From Acorus gramineus (taxonomy: Eukaryota > Streptophyta > Magnoliopsida > Acorales > Acoraceae), in contig JAUJYN010000016.1 in assembly GCA_030737835.1 (NCBI GenBank), positions 1,651,001 to 1,715,000 on the forward strand: 64,000 nt of DNA, given 5' to 3'. The notes under the pieces were generated by a model that searched no databases, had not been told where the DNA came from, and saw nothing but the letters and a program-made list of their open reading frames with translations. Shown piece after piece: positions 10,277-20,314 of this stretch; position 1 is the first letter of the stretch; each line of letters starts with the position of its first letter. The translations under genes and the position numbers were made by a program.

Positions 10277-11251
10277 CTACTCGAAGCGGGGCCTCTTCCT
10301 CTGGCACTGCCCCTGGTCCCGACTCCCGGAAGGACCCAGATCTGAAGAAGGGGTCGGAGCCCGCACTTGAATCCCGAGGTCTCTCTCGACGGTCTTCGCC
10401 CGAGACACTACGTCGGAGTACCTCGTGAAAGCGTGGGCAGTGACGTGCACCCGGATAGCGCTGCTGAGACCCAGCTCGAATCGCCGGCACCTCGTGACCT
10501 CGTCCATCACCAAGGCTGGAGCAAATCTGGACAGACTCGTGAAGCGCGTAGAGTAGTCAGCGACGGACATGGTGCCCTGAGTCAGCTGCTCGAACTCCCG
10601 CTCCACTAGCTGTCGCGACGAGAACGGGAAGTACTCATCCAAGAAGTACCTCCGGAATCCCGCCCAAGAAAGCTGCTCCACTCCCTCTGGAATGTCCACC
10701 ACTCGGGTAGCCCACCAATCAGCGGCGTCACCCTTCAGCATGAAGGTGGCCAGGGCGACTCGCTGGCGATCGGTGCAAAGCATGGCCGCGAAAATGGTGT
10801 CCACCTCCCTCAACCAACGCTCTGGCGCAAGGGGATCTGCCGACTGCCCATGGAACTCGGGAGGGTGGAGCTTCAGAAAGGCGTTGAGGCCGCTCTGCTG
10901 CACCCGCGCTGCCGCCTCTAGCTCCTCCTCCCTTTCCAGGGGATCCTCAACTCCAACTTCCGGAACTGCCACCGGAACTGGGGGTACATCAGGTACCGTA
11001 GGCGGATCTGCCACCAAGGGGACCTGCGGAACTGCCTCGCGAGTCACCCTCAGCTCCTGAATCTCTCTAGCCTGCTCTGCTATCATCCGCGTCTGTGTCT
11101 CCACCAAATCAGCCAACCGAGCGAAAGCACGCTCCCAAGCAGGAGGCTCCTGCGTCAAGGGCTCTCCAGTAGCATCCTCGTCTCTGGTAGGTCCGGAAAC
11201 CTCCAAAGACCGAGAGGGACCTCGTCCGCGCCGTCCTCTGCGAGGAGGCAT
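10277..11251 (-). CDS. gag: Gag (matrix/capsid part), array unit B
   Basis: A 324-aa Gag nearly identical to 3751-4725, with the same start context and amber stop. Visible differences are near residues 75-85, W200 to R in the AGFWRYF motif (the other Tekay element also has R, so B looks ancestral), and L to V in YSDLVSR. The basic N-terminus and retrotransposon gag core are intact, so it could form particles, but no enzyme is encoded downstream. Confidence 0.88.
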   Translation of the reverse strand: MPPRRGRRGRGPSRSLEVSGPTRDEDATGEPLTQEPPAWERAFARLADLVETQTRMIAEQAREIQELRVTREAVPQVPLVADPPTVPDVPPVPVAVPEVGVEDPLEREEELEAAARVQQSGLNAFLKLHPPEFHGQSADPLAPERWLREVDTIFAAMLCTDRQRVALATFMLKGDAADWWATRVVDIPEGVEQLSWAGFRRYFLDEYFPFSSRQLVEREFEQLTQGTMSVADYSTRFTSLSRFAPALVMDEVTRCRRFELGLSSAIRVHVTAHAFTRYSDVVSRAKTVERDLGIQVRAPTPSSDLGPSGSRDQGQCQRKRPRFE

Positions 11252-11352
11252 ATCAGCACCCTAAGAAAACCAGACACTAGGATCAGAATACTCATCTCAA
11301 AATCCTAGGACTCATCTCTACGAAAGGAAGACTATTGGCTCTGACAGGACCA

Positions 11353-11365
11353 GGCTCTGATACCA
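11353..11365 (-). promoter_or_regulatory. Primer-binding site (tRNA-iMet), unit B
   Basis: The minus strand reads TGGTATCAGAGCC six bases inside the end of LTR-C. Confidence 0.92.
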
Positions 11366-11371
11366 ACTTTT

Positions 11372-14300
11372 TGTCACGCCCCAGGGCGGCCAACCCCGGG
11401 ACGCGGCAAATGTATATATATCATATCAGAAACCTACACAGGAGGTCAAATGTATATACTCTAAACCACAAATAAAATAACAACACATATCAAATAGGGC
11501 TGACATAATATATATACAATATAGCGGAAGCAAAAGACTGAATCTGTGAATAAACATTCTACAGACTCGATACTCAATCATCTGTCCTGTGAGAGCCAAT
11601 ATACACGAATACAACTGAACATATACAACACGTGCTCAGCACGGAAATACAATACATACAGCCAAGGAAAGGGATGCTGATAGCCTCTGGTACTCGCGGA
11701 CGTAGCGCTGCTCCGCTACTGAAGAAATCCCTCGGAAAGCTCCAACTGCTGCTCCGGCTCCAGCTCAGGCTCAGTGGCAACTGGGGAAAAACATATGCGA
11801 GGGGTGAGCCGCACGCTCAGTGAACAGCACAACCCATGCATCACAGACAATATTTACCAATATTCCATTATTTTATCCAGCCATCAATACATAACAACAC
11901 AAAATCCAGTGGTTCGTACTTCGCCGAACCACCACACCCTCACCCTCACCCATCCATGGGTGACATAGGATTTTGGGACTGATAATCATCCATTCACATA
12001 TCCAGTAGGTCGCTCATCGCCAACCCACTACACCCTCACCCTCACCCTACCACGGGTGACATAGGATTTTGGGACTGACTAGGCTGTTGGTCACCCTTGG
12101 TCCACCGATAGTCTCTCCCTCCACTCCGTAGGCCGTCTGGTCTACTCCCACGTTCAGCACAGTCCGTCACCAAATCAGGAGGTGCCTACTAATGGGAGCC
12201 CTCTGTCAGGAAGGCCCTGTCTAACGCTGGGGTAGTCTCTACCGGATCCAACGCAGGGAACAGAACAGCCTATCCATACGCATATGATCCACTCGGATCC
12301 GCCGACAACACATCATTACAACTCAAATGTCATGAATTCCTCTGAATTCAACCGGGTGCATCTCCACGATGCGGGGAAACAGTACAATCAAAAGCAGTGT
12401 TGGAATATCACTGGGGGAAAGAAACTCGGGAGGGCGGCGTGAGTTCCCGATACAGGGTACCCCGACAACCAAACAAGGAACACGGAGTACCCTAACACGG
12501 GTCTCACCGCTGTCCTCGCAAGGTCCCTCCCCTATAATATTCACTACTCATGCTAATAATCATACCAAACATACAACTCTACCGTTCTGAATTCCTCAGA
12601 ACCCACCAGGGCGCATAACTACGATGCGGGGAACATGCATAAGGTTATAACAGGGTGGAATATCATTGGGGGAAAGAAACTCGGGAGGGCAGCGTGAGTT
12701 CCCATTATAGGACACCCCGACAACCAAACAAGGAACACGGTGTACCCTAACCCGGGTCTCACCGCTGTCCTCGCAAGGTCCCTCCCCTATAATATTCACT
12801 ATAACATGTAATTAACAAGTACTAGCATTTAATTTAATAAATAAACTTAGTAGGGCACATGCATAGGCCGGGTTTCCTAGCATGTAAACAGGGGACATGC
12901 TGCATGGCTCATATGCACATCCTAAGGGGCAAGTCCCTAACATGCAAAACTAGGGAAACATGCATTCTACACATAAATTATACAATCATGGATACATATT
13001 ATTGCAGGTTAATATTCATCCAAGACGCCCCAGGAGAGGTCGGTATACGCCCAAGTGCGTATAAGACCTCTCGACTGGGTTGGATTGTCCCACTCACCAG
13101 AATCGGGGTCGTCGCGCGACCGCCCGTCGAGATCTGCAAGACAGGGATTATTTGGTAAGTATTAATCCACAATTATCCCAAAAATGCATAACACACACAA
13201 CCAAACATCCAACAATCCCAAACAAAACCCTCCCAACACCCTCGGCACCCCCGCACGGCAACCCAACCGCCCGGACGCGCCGCCGCGCCTCGGCCCGCGC
13301 ACTCCGCGCACCGCCCGGGGCCCCGCGCGTCCACCGAGCCCAGCCGCGGCAGCCCGCACGCGCCCCGCACGCCGTGCGCACGCTCCACGCCCCGCGCGCG
13401 CCCCGCGCGCACCTCCGCCGCTCCGCCGCGCCCCGCGCACGCCTCGCGCACAGCCCCTCGCCCCGCGCCTCCTCCGCGCGCGCCCCAGCACCTCCGCCAG
13501 CACCTCCGCGCGTCCAGCACCTCGGCCAGCACCTCCGCGCGCACCTCCGCGCGTCCAGCACCTCCGCGCGCGCCCAGACCAGCAACTCGCGCGTCCAGCA
13601 CCTCCGCGCGCGCCCAGACCAGCGCCCAGACCAGCTCGCCATCAGCCCCTCGCGCACAGCACCACCCGAGCAGCTCGCACGCCTCGCACCGCCGCGACCA
13701 GCTCCCCCGAGCGCACGCCCGCGCGCACGCTCGCGCGTACGCACGCGCGCACGCCCAGTCGGCTCCTGCTCGTTGCCTGTGCTGCCTGAGGCCCCCAGCC
13801 CATCCAGCGAGCCCAGCACGACCAGCCCCACGCACCCGACCCGCGCACACCCACGCACACGCCGCGCGCACGCACACCCGCGCACGCACGCGCGCATGCC
13901 CGCGCGCGCCCGGTCTGCGCGCTGCCTGGCCGCTGCCGCTGCTCCCTGCTGCCCGGGACAGTCCCCCCAGCCTGCCGAGCGCCTCAAACCACCTCTCCCA
14001 CTGCCCCGACCACCTCCAGCCACCTCCGACCACCCTCCGACGACCCCCACCGCCACCAACCACCTCCCAAGCACAAAACCCTCCCCTAGCAATCATCTAG
14101 ACGAGAAATAAGAGGGAACGGAGGCTTACCGAGGGGAGGAGGAGGTGTCCGGTGGATCTCCACGCGCCGAAACCCTTCCCACAAGCCTTCTCACGACCCG
14201 ATCTATCACGGCCCTCGGTTTGGCTCAAAACAGAGGAGAGAGAGGGGAGGTCAGGGAGGCTAGGATCGTCGGAATTCGGATTTGAAGACACCGGAGCGTA

Positions 14301-14718
14301 GATCGGGACCCGATCTACACTTCCCGTGCTTTGGGTTTTTGATTTTGAGGGGTGGAGGGGGCTCAAACGGAAGAAAATCGGAGGAGAGGAGAGAGGAAAT
14401 CACGTCGGGAGGGATGATGAATAGTGACGAGGTGATTTTTGATTTCTTTTAAGTAGAGCGCGACTTAAAAACCCGGATACGCCCCGGAACTGGAAAATTT
14501 TTGCAAACGATGCCGGAATTCAATGAAATTTTCGTGAGAGGTCTAAAATGGCGCCAGGACACCAAATATGCGGTCAGATTTCCAATTGGAGTCCTCTAGC
14601 TCAGACGATAGCTAACAGTCTGAAAATAAGCGGTTCCGATTGAAAACCCTAAAAATTTTAAAAACCGCCAGGGCGCTCTAACGGTTACCAACAGGTCAAA
14701 AGTGACACATATATAACA
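11372..14718 (-). repeat. LTR-C (5' LTR of array unit B)
   Basis: This complete 3347-base LTR has the same ends as LTR-B. It lacks one copy of a short GCCAGCACCTCC unit in the GC-rich block. The mini-exon is at 13098-13133, putative intron 1 spans 14129-13134, and the hairpins lie at 12286-12299 and 12334-12349. No coding region is supported. Confidence 0.92.
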
Positions 14719-15633
14719 GTCCCTTCTAAGGGTTCCCATCAGTAGGCGCCTCCCGATATTTGTGACGGACTGTGCTGAAGTTGTGGGTGAGGGCACCCAT
14801 CAGTAGGCGCCTCCCGATATTTGTGACGGACTATGCTGAAGTTGTGGGTGATAGCCCAGCGGCCTACGGAGTGGAGGAGAGACTATCGGTGGACCAAGGG
14901 TGACCAACAGCTTAGTCAGTCCCAAAATCCTATGTCATCCATTGAAGGGTGAGGGTGAGGGTGTAGTGGGTTGGCGATGAGCGACCCACTGGTGTTGTGA
15001 TTAGATGAATATCAGTCCCAAAATCCTATGTCACCCAGTGAAGGGTGAGGGTGAGGGTGTAGTGGGTTGGCGATTGAGCGACCCACTGGTTTGAGTATTT
15101 GTTACCATTTTGTGGTTGTTAATAAGAGATTGTGGATTATTAAGATCTGAGTTGTGATTGATATTGTCTGTGATGCATGGGTTGTGCCGTTCACTGAGCG
15201 TGTGGCTCACCCCTCGCATATGTTTTTCCCCAGTTGCCACTGAGCCGAAGTCGGAGCAGCGGGAGGAGCTTTCCGAGGATTTCCTTCAGTAGCGGAGCAG
15301 CGCTACGTTCCGCGAGTGCCAGAGGCTATCAGCATCCCTTCTTGGCTGTATGTATTTTATCTCCGTGCTTGGCACGCGTTTGTATATATTCGGTTGCATT
15401 TGTGTATATTGGCTCTCACAGGACAGATGATTGAGTATCGAGTCTGTAGTATGTTTATTTACAGATTCAGTCTTTTGCTTCCGCATTTGGTGTATATATC
15501 ATGTCAGCCTCTTTGTTGTCTGTGTGTCATTCAAGTTGTTTGTGTATGATATATTATTGACCTCCTGTGTAGATTCTGATATCATATATATACACTTGCC
15601 GCGTCCCGGGAACGGCCGCCCTGGGGCGTGACA
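14719..15633 (+). repeat. Truncated plus-strand LTR of the same family (array target)
   Basis: This is the downstream part of a Tekay-family LTR ending GGGGCGTGACA at 15633. It starts where the array ends, at the position equivalent to about 56565 in the complete LTR, so its left half should lie beyond the array. It has a 61-base tandem duplication at about 14733-14850, two G-tract/hairpin modules (14920-15087) and the CCCCAG acceptor near 15232. Confidence 0.85.
14920..15087 (+). other. Two G-tract/hairpin modules
   Basis: Each module has a CACCC or CATCC arm, a GGGTGAGGGTGAGGG tract that fits the four-G-run quadruplex pattern, and an AGTGGGT/ACCCACT stem (14965-14990 and 15061-15087) around a GGCGATGAGCG or GGCGATTGAGCG loop. 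Confidence 0.6.
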
Positions 15634-16426
15634 CCTGTAAAGGGTGAGGGTGAGGGTGAGGATGAGGTGAAGACACGTCGCCGCTGACCCATTCGTGGTT
15701 CATCCGTTCCCATAGTTGTTGGGTCCGGTTGCATATCGATGCTCAAAGAAATCGTTGGGCAGTTATCTCGATGTAGATGATCAAGTAGTGTTGTGTAGAC
15801 TAGTAATTCCAGGTCTCTTCGACCAACGGTATGGTCTCTCCCCAAAAGTCCCAAGAGTCTTCCTGCGGGAGTGAGGGTGAGGGCGAGGTTGGTCGCGCCA
15901 CCGCGTGAGTTATCCATGTGTTTCAACCCATGTTTTCCTTGAATTGAAATTGCTTTAGTATTGAACTGTTGTATGGTGATTGGTTTCCAGCCACTCACTG
16001 AGCTTGTAGCTCACCCCTTGCATACTGTTTCTTTTCAGGGGCAGTGTTGGGCGTGGAGCTGGAGCTTCCCTGTGGCATGGTCTTATATGCGTGGAACGTT
16101 CTATCTGGTGGGTGGCGAGTGCGAGGCTGTTAGCAGTCCTTGAGTCATTTTATGTATTTTAAATCGTGCATGTGGCACAGGCTGTATTTTATTTAGACTA
16201 GACTTGGCTCTCATAGGACATTGATTGTATATTCAAGTTTGTAATGTTATTTTTGGTTTACAGACTTATTGATATTTTATGCTTCTGCCTTTTCAGTTGA
16301 GTTATCAGTTTTCATTGCTTTGCCAGCTTGTGTGTTATTTATTGGAGTCATTATTGACCTCTTGTACTTGATAGCTGATATTTCATTATTGCCACGTCTC
16401 GGGGACGGCCGCCCTGGGGCGTGACA
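15634..16426 (+). repeat. Truncated plus-strand LTR of the second subfamily
   Basis: This stretch matches, in reverse complement, the downstream part of the LTRs at 18183 and 20315 (markers GCCACTCACTGAGCTTGTAGCTCACCCCT and the final GGGGCGTGACA at 16421-16426). It is entered from the left by the LTR ending at 15633, so the rest should lie left of the window. No gene. Confidence 0.8.
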
Positions 16427-16700
16427 CTAAATAATAGTTTTAAAAAACTAAAGGATACGGCAATGGTTGAAAACCGTAGCATATCAGGAATAACAATAGC
16501 AATAGTTTTAAACGTCACTAAATATTGAAAGTCAATTAAGATTGTCCCTAAAATATGAATTACATTTGATTCCTAAAATAGATATTTGCTCAAACAAAAT
16601 ATAAAATTCAAAATAGCATTTGATAAAATCCAAAATGTCATATAAAAGATAATATTTGAATAATATTCAAAATTACAAAAATTAAATTTGATAACAAAAA

Positions 16701-17310
16701 TCATCTAATGGCCCCCGATAATCTAGATAAACCAGATGAACCAGGGGCTGACTGTGTAAACTGACAAATAAACTCTCGCATCTGCTCTCGCATCTGTTGT
16801 TGCATCTGCTCTCTCATCTGCTCCACTTGTTGTTGAACCTACTGTTGAACCTGCTCTTGAATTCGCTGCTCCATCTGTTGTTGCATTTGCTCTATCTGTT
16901 GCTGCATCTACTGGCTTGATATGCCACCAAAACCATCTGCACGACCTCGTCCTCCTCCAAAATATTGAGATGGTGTAACCCCACTTCCCATTCCTCGAAC
17001 TCTTCCACAGTGTTCCTTTCCAAGTACTTCACCAAGAACATCCATGCCATTAACCTCTCCATCGTTCCTTTCTTCCATTCTAATAACACACTCATCAATG
17101 GCAGCCTAAAAAAGCCAGATATCAAGCATATATAAGACTTGTTCTTTATTCTTTAAAAAAAGATGTCAAAGATCATGCAAGATAGTACATATGTCTTTCA
17201 GTTTCATATCAAAACAAAGCTTCACCCATTTACATAAACTCAAACAGGTCACAAGCTTCACCCATTCACCAATTTATAAGGTAATATATGACATATTTAA
17301 GAGTTTGTAC

Positions 17311-17361
<51 letters not shown>

Positions 17362-17750
17362 GGGTTCTATAAATTGAAAGTTATCTCCTTTGTTTTGATC
17401 TCCTCATTTATGTTTCAATTGTCTATGGATAGCATGTAGTGGATTATGTTTATGGGTGATCAGTACTATGGGCAACTATGAATACTCTTAGTCACATTAA
17501 GTACATAAATAAAAAATAACTAGCAAAAGTTGTCGTTGCTTAGATCAGTGCTTTAGACAACTTAAAATGAAACTCATTAAGTTGTTTGTGACTTGGAGAA
17601 CACGGAGTCCTGACACCTAACAAATTTGAAACATTACGATTCCATAGAACAACTTACAAAGATTTGATGGCGATACTCATTCATAAATTCTCCATTCTTA
17701 CGCGTCTGTATTAGTTTCCACAGCTCATGCCTCTAAGGCGCCACTCCTTG
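16701..17750 (-). pseudogene. En/Spm (CACTA) transposase fragment, Transposase_24-like
   Basis: On the minus strand an upstream piece near 17655-17745 reads LWKLIQTRKNGEF. After an intron-like gap, a second piece (about 17110-16701) carries GRVRGMGSGVTPSQYFG followed by a Gln/Met/Glu-rich coiled-coil tail. These match the conserved C-terminal half of plant Ptta/En/Spm Transposase_24 proteins. Two in-frame TAG codons interrupt the coiled-coil tail and no catalytic domain is present, so it is a broken fragment. Sequence at 16450-16500 (GGTTGAAAACCGTAGC) resembles CACTA subterminal repeats. Composition is AT-rich, unlike the flanking LTRs. Confidence 0.65.
17314..17358. repeat. (TA)n microsatellite
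   Basis: About 45 bases of alternating TA inside the AT-rich segment between the transposase fragments. Repeat length may be unreliable in any assembly. Confidence 0.95.
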
Positions 17751-17956
17751 GGGATGGTTCTTTTGCTATAAAAAACATATATTAAAACTAGCTTTCATCA
17801 CATATTATGCGGTGCTTATGAAGTGAACAATTAACGTAGGAGTAGATTGCTATTAATTTCTATCTCTATTGGTAAATGATTCATATATCATGTGGTTTTG
17901 GTCACGTTGAGAGGAATAGGATTTTTGAGATACTAATTGTACTTCATCATGTATAG

Positions 17957-18058
17957 GTTATTTACAATAGAAAAACATATCAAAGTCGTGGGTTTGGATT
18001 TGTTACAATGAGCACAGTTGAGGAAGCAGAGAAAGCTGTGGAAATATTCCACCGTTAT
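17957..18058 (+). pseudogene. Single exon of a chloroplast-ribonucleoprotein-like RRM gene
   Basis: A 34-codon open stretch is bounded by an AG acceptor (17955-17956) and a GTAAGT donor (18059-18064). It encodes VIY, then an RNP1 octamer-like SRGFGFVTM, then [16 protein letters not shown]. This is the middle of an RNA recognition motif and closely resembles chloroplast RNA-binding proteins of the CP29/CP31/CP33 type. No neighbouring RRM exon is recognisable on either side. It may be the remnant of a gene split by insertions or a fragment captured by the adjacent CACTA element. The exon has no stop or frameshift. Confidence 0.7.
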
Positions 18059-18182
18059 GTAAGTTTCTAATTACATGCTTTTTGTTATTCCATTATTGAT
18101 TTTTTCTATAGCTTGCCAATACAAAAGAATTTTAAACAATGGTACTTGAAACTCCTCTAAGAATGAATTTACTTGTTGTGTG

Positions 18183-20314
18183 TGTCACGCCCTAAGGCGG
18201 CCGTCCCCGAGACGTGGCAATAATGAAATATCAGTTATCAATACCTAAGGTCAAGAAAGACTCCAACAACAACACACAAGGTGGCAAAGCAAAGATAATG
18301 ATAACTGACTGAAAAACGGAAGCATAAGATATCAACAATGTCTGTAAACCAAAAACATTATTACAGACTCGAATACACAATCACTGTCCTGTGAGAGCCA
18401 AGCCTAGTCCAAATAAAATACAACTTGTGCCACATGCACGATTTACAATACATAAAATGACTCTAGGACTGCTGACAGCCTTGCACTCGCCACCCGCCGG
18501 AAGAACGCTCCACGCCCATAAGACCACGCCACAGGAAAGCTCCCACTCCACGCCCAACACTGCCCCTGAAAAGAAACAGTATGCGAGGGGTGAGCTACAA
18601 GCTCAGTGAGTGGCTGGAAACCAATCACCATACAACAGTTCAATACTAAAACAATTTCCTTTCAAGGAAAAACATGGGTGGAAACCCAATGGATAACAAG
18701 GTCACGCGGCAGCGCGACCAACCTCGCCCTCACCCTCACCCCTAGAGGGAGACTCTTGGGGAGAGACCATACCGTTGGTTGAGGAGACCCGGGATTACTG
18801 GTCCACACAACGCTACTGGATCATCTACATCGGGATGACTGCCCAAGATGTCTTTGAACATCGATACGCAACCGGACCCAACAACTATGGGAACGGACGA
18901 ACAACGAATGGGTCACGCGGCGATGTGTCTTCACCTCATCCTCACCCTCACCTTTTAGAGGTGACATAGGAATTTTGGAAGAGACTTAGATTGCTCTACA
19001 CCCTTGGTCCACCGGTAGCCCTTTCCCCATATAGCCTCTACCTGGTATACTCCCACGATCAGTACGCTTCCGAACGCATCGGTGGTACCTACGGATGGGA
19101 GCCCTCTGTCAGGACAGCTTTTCCAACGCCAGGGAGTTCCTACATCGGATCCAATGAAGGGGAGAACGATTTCACGCTCGCAATATCATTCGTTAGCCCT
19201 CTCCCGGGTAGCCTCTACCTGGTACACTCCCACGATCAGTACGCTCCTGAACGCATTGGTGGTACCTACGGATGGGAGCCCTCTGTCAGGACAGCTACAA
19301 CCCGGGCCTCTTCAACACAGACGACATTGGGAGTAAACATTCCATGTTCGCAAAGTGAACCCAATGGAAAAACAACTACTCTCGATAATCACATATCGAT
19401 GATATCGAATACTATTGTACTCCCACACGGTTGCATCGCTCGAACACAAGGGGGGTTGCCTCTGCTCTCACGCAGAAATAATCCCAAGGCACATAACCCA
19501 ACAGGCGGTTCATATACACGCCTAACACGGGTAGGCCTAGCTTAATGTCACAACTACCGGCTTAACAAAACCGATAAGATAATGAATTCTCCTGAATTCC
19601 AAACGAGTGCATCGCTCGGATGCACGGGGGCGATTACATCGCTAGCGCTCTAACTAATAAGGTACAACCCGACAACGGGTCATACCCACGCCTATTTCAG
19701 ATAGGCCTAATCAGTTTTAACATGCGCATAATTATTACAAGAGAATTCTATCACTGAAGGAACTTGATCTACATGCACAATAACCTATGCTTAACTATAG
19801 GGGTTCTCCCTAACATGAGTATATGGCATAAACAACACATCATGCAACATACATAGAAGGCAAGGCCTAACTACACATGCATATGAGGGCACTAATCGTA
19901 TAAACATACAAAATATACTCTAACATGCCTTTGATATCGCCAACTTAAAAGGGAAGGGTCAAGTGCGATCTCGCGCACTAATAGGTGAATGCGAATATTC
20001 CAAACGAACCCGAGTCGAGTAGGAAATCACCTCTACTTACTCAATTCGTGCAGAGGGAGAGGGCGAGAGAGATCATCATCTCATGAAGTTGGTCATAGTT
20101 TTGCCCCATTAGCATGGGCGCAACAACTACACCACGCCCTCGAGTCTTATCGCAAGGGAATATTAGGCAGGTGCCCATTATTAACCCAGACTTAATCATG
20201 CTGGATATTCCATTTAATATGGTGGGAGTAGTATTACAATACTACCTAAGGCATGCCATATTCTATACATCCATACACATTACATAAATACATGCCCATA
20301 CTAGAGGGGCGCAT
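18183..20314 (-). repeat. 3' LTR of decayed element E1, part 1 of 3
   Basis: The left boundary is TGTCACGCCC at 18183 (the LTR end in sense orientation). It belongs to the second LTR subfamily. It is interrupted at 20314 by a solo LTR with TSD CGCAT and resumes at 23818. It contains a GAATTC-TCCT-GAATTC hairpin (19584-19599) and CACCT/AGGTG arms near 18945-18965. No gene. Confidence 0.85.

Larger units (their letters stand above)
1..14718 (-). mobile_element. Tandem array of gag-only Tekay-like retrotransposons (LTR-int-LTR-int-LTR)
   Basis: Three minus-strand LTRs (1-1675, cut by the window edge; 4846-8203; 11372-14718) alternate with two internal regions (1676-4845 and 8204-11371), giving a repeat period of about 6527 bases. 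The copies are nearly identical. Each internal region starts with a tRNA-iMet primer-binding site and gag and ends with a polypurine tract, but protease, most of RT and the integrase core are absent. This resembles TR-GAG-type non-autonomous elements that depend on a related autonomous element. The shared central LTR points to unequal LTR-LTR recombination between two copies, or insertion of a multimer. The array sits inside a plus-strand LTR that resumes at 14719 with GTCCC, the expected target duplication; its partner lies left of the window. Confidence 0.88.

Noticed and set aside
15000..15065. GAGGGT tracts as degenerate telomeric repeats
   Set aside because: Plant telomeres are TTTAGGG; these are 3-5 units of GGGTGA fixed at one LTR position in every copy.
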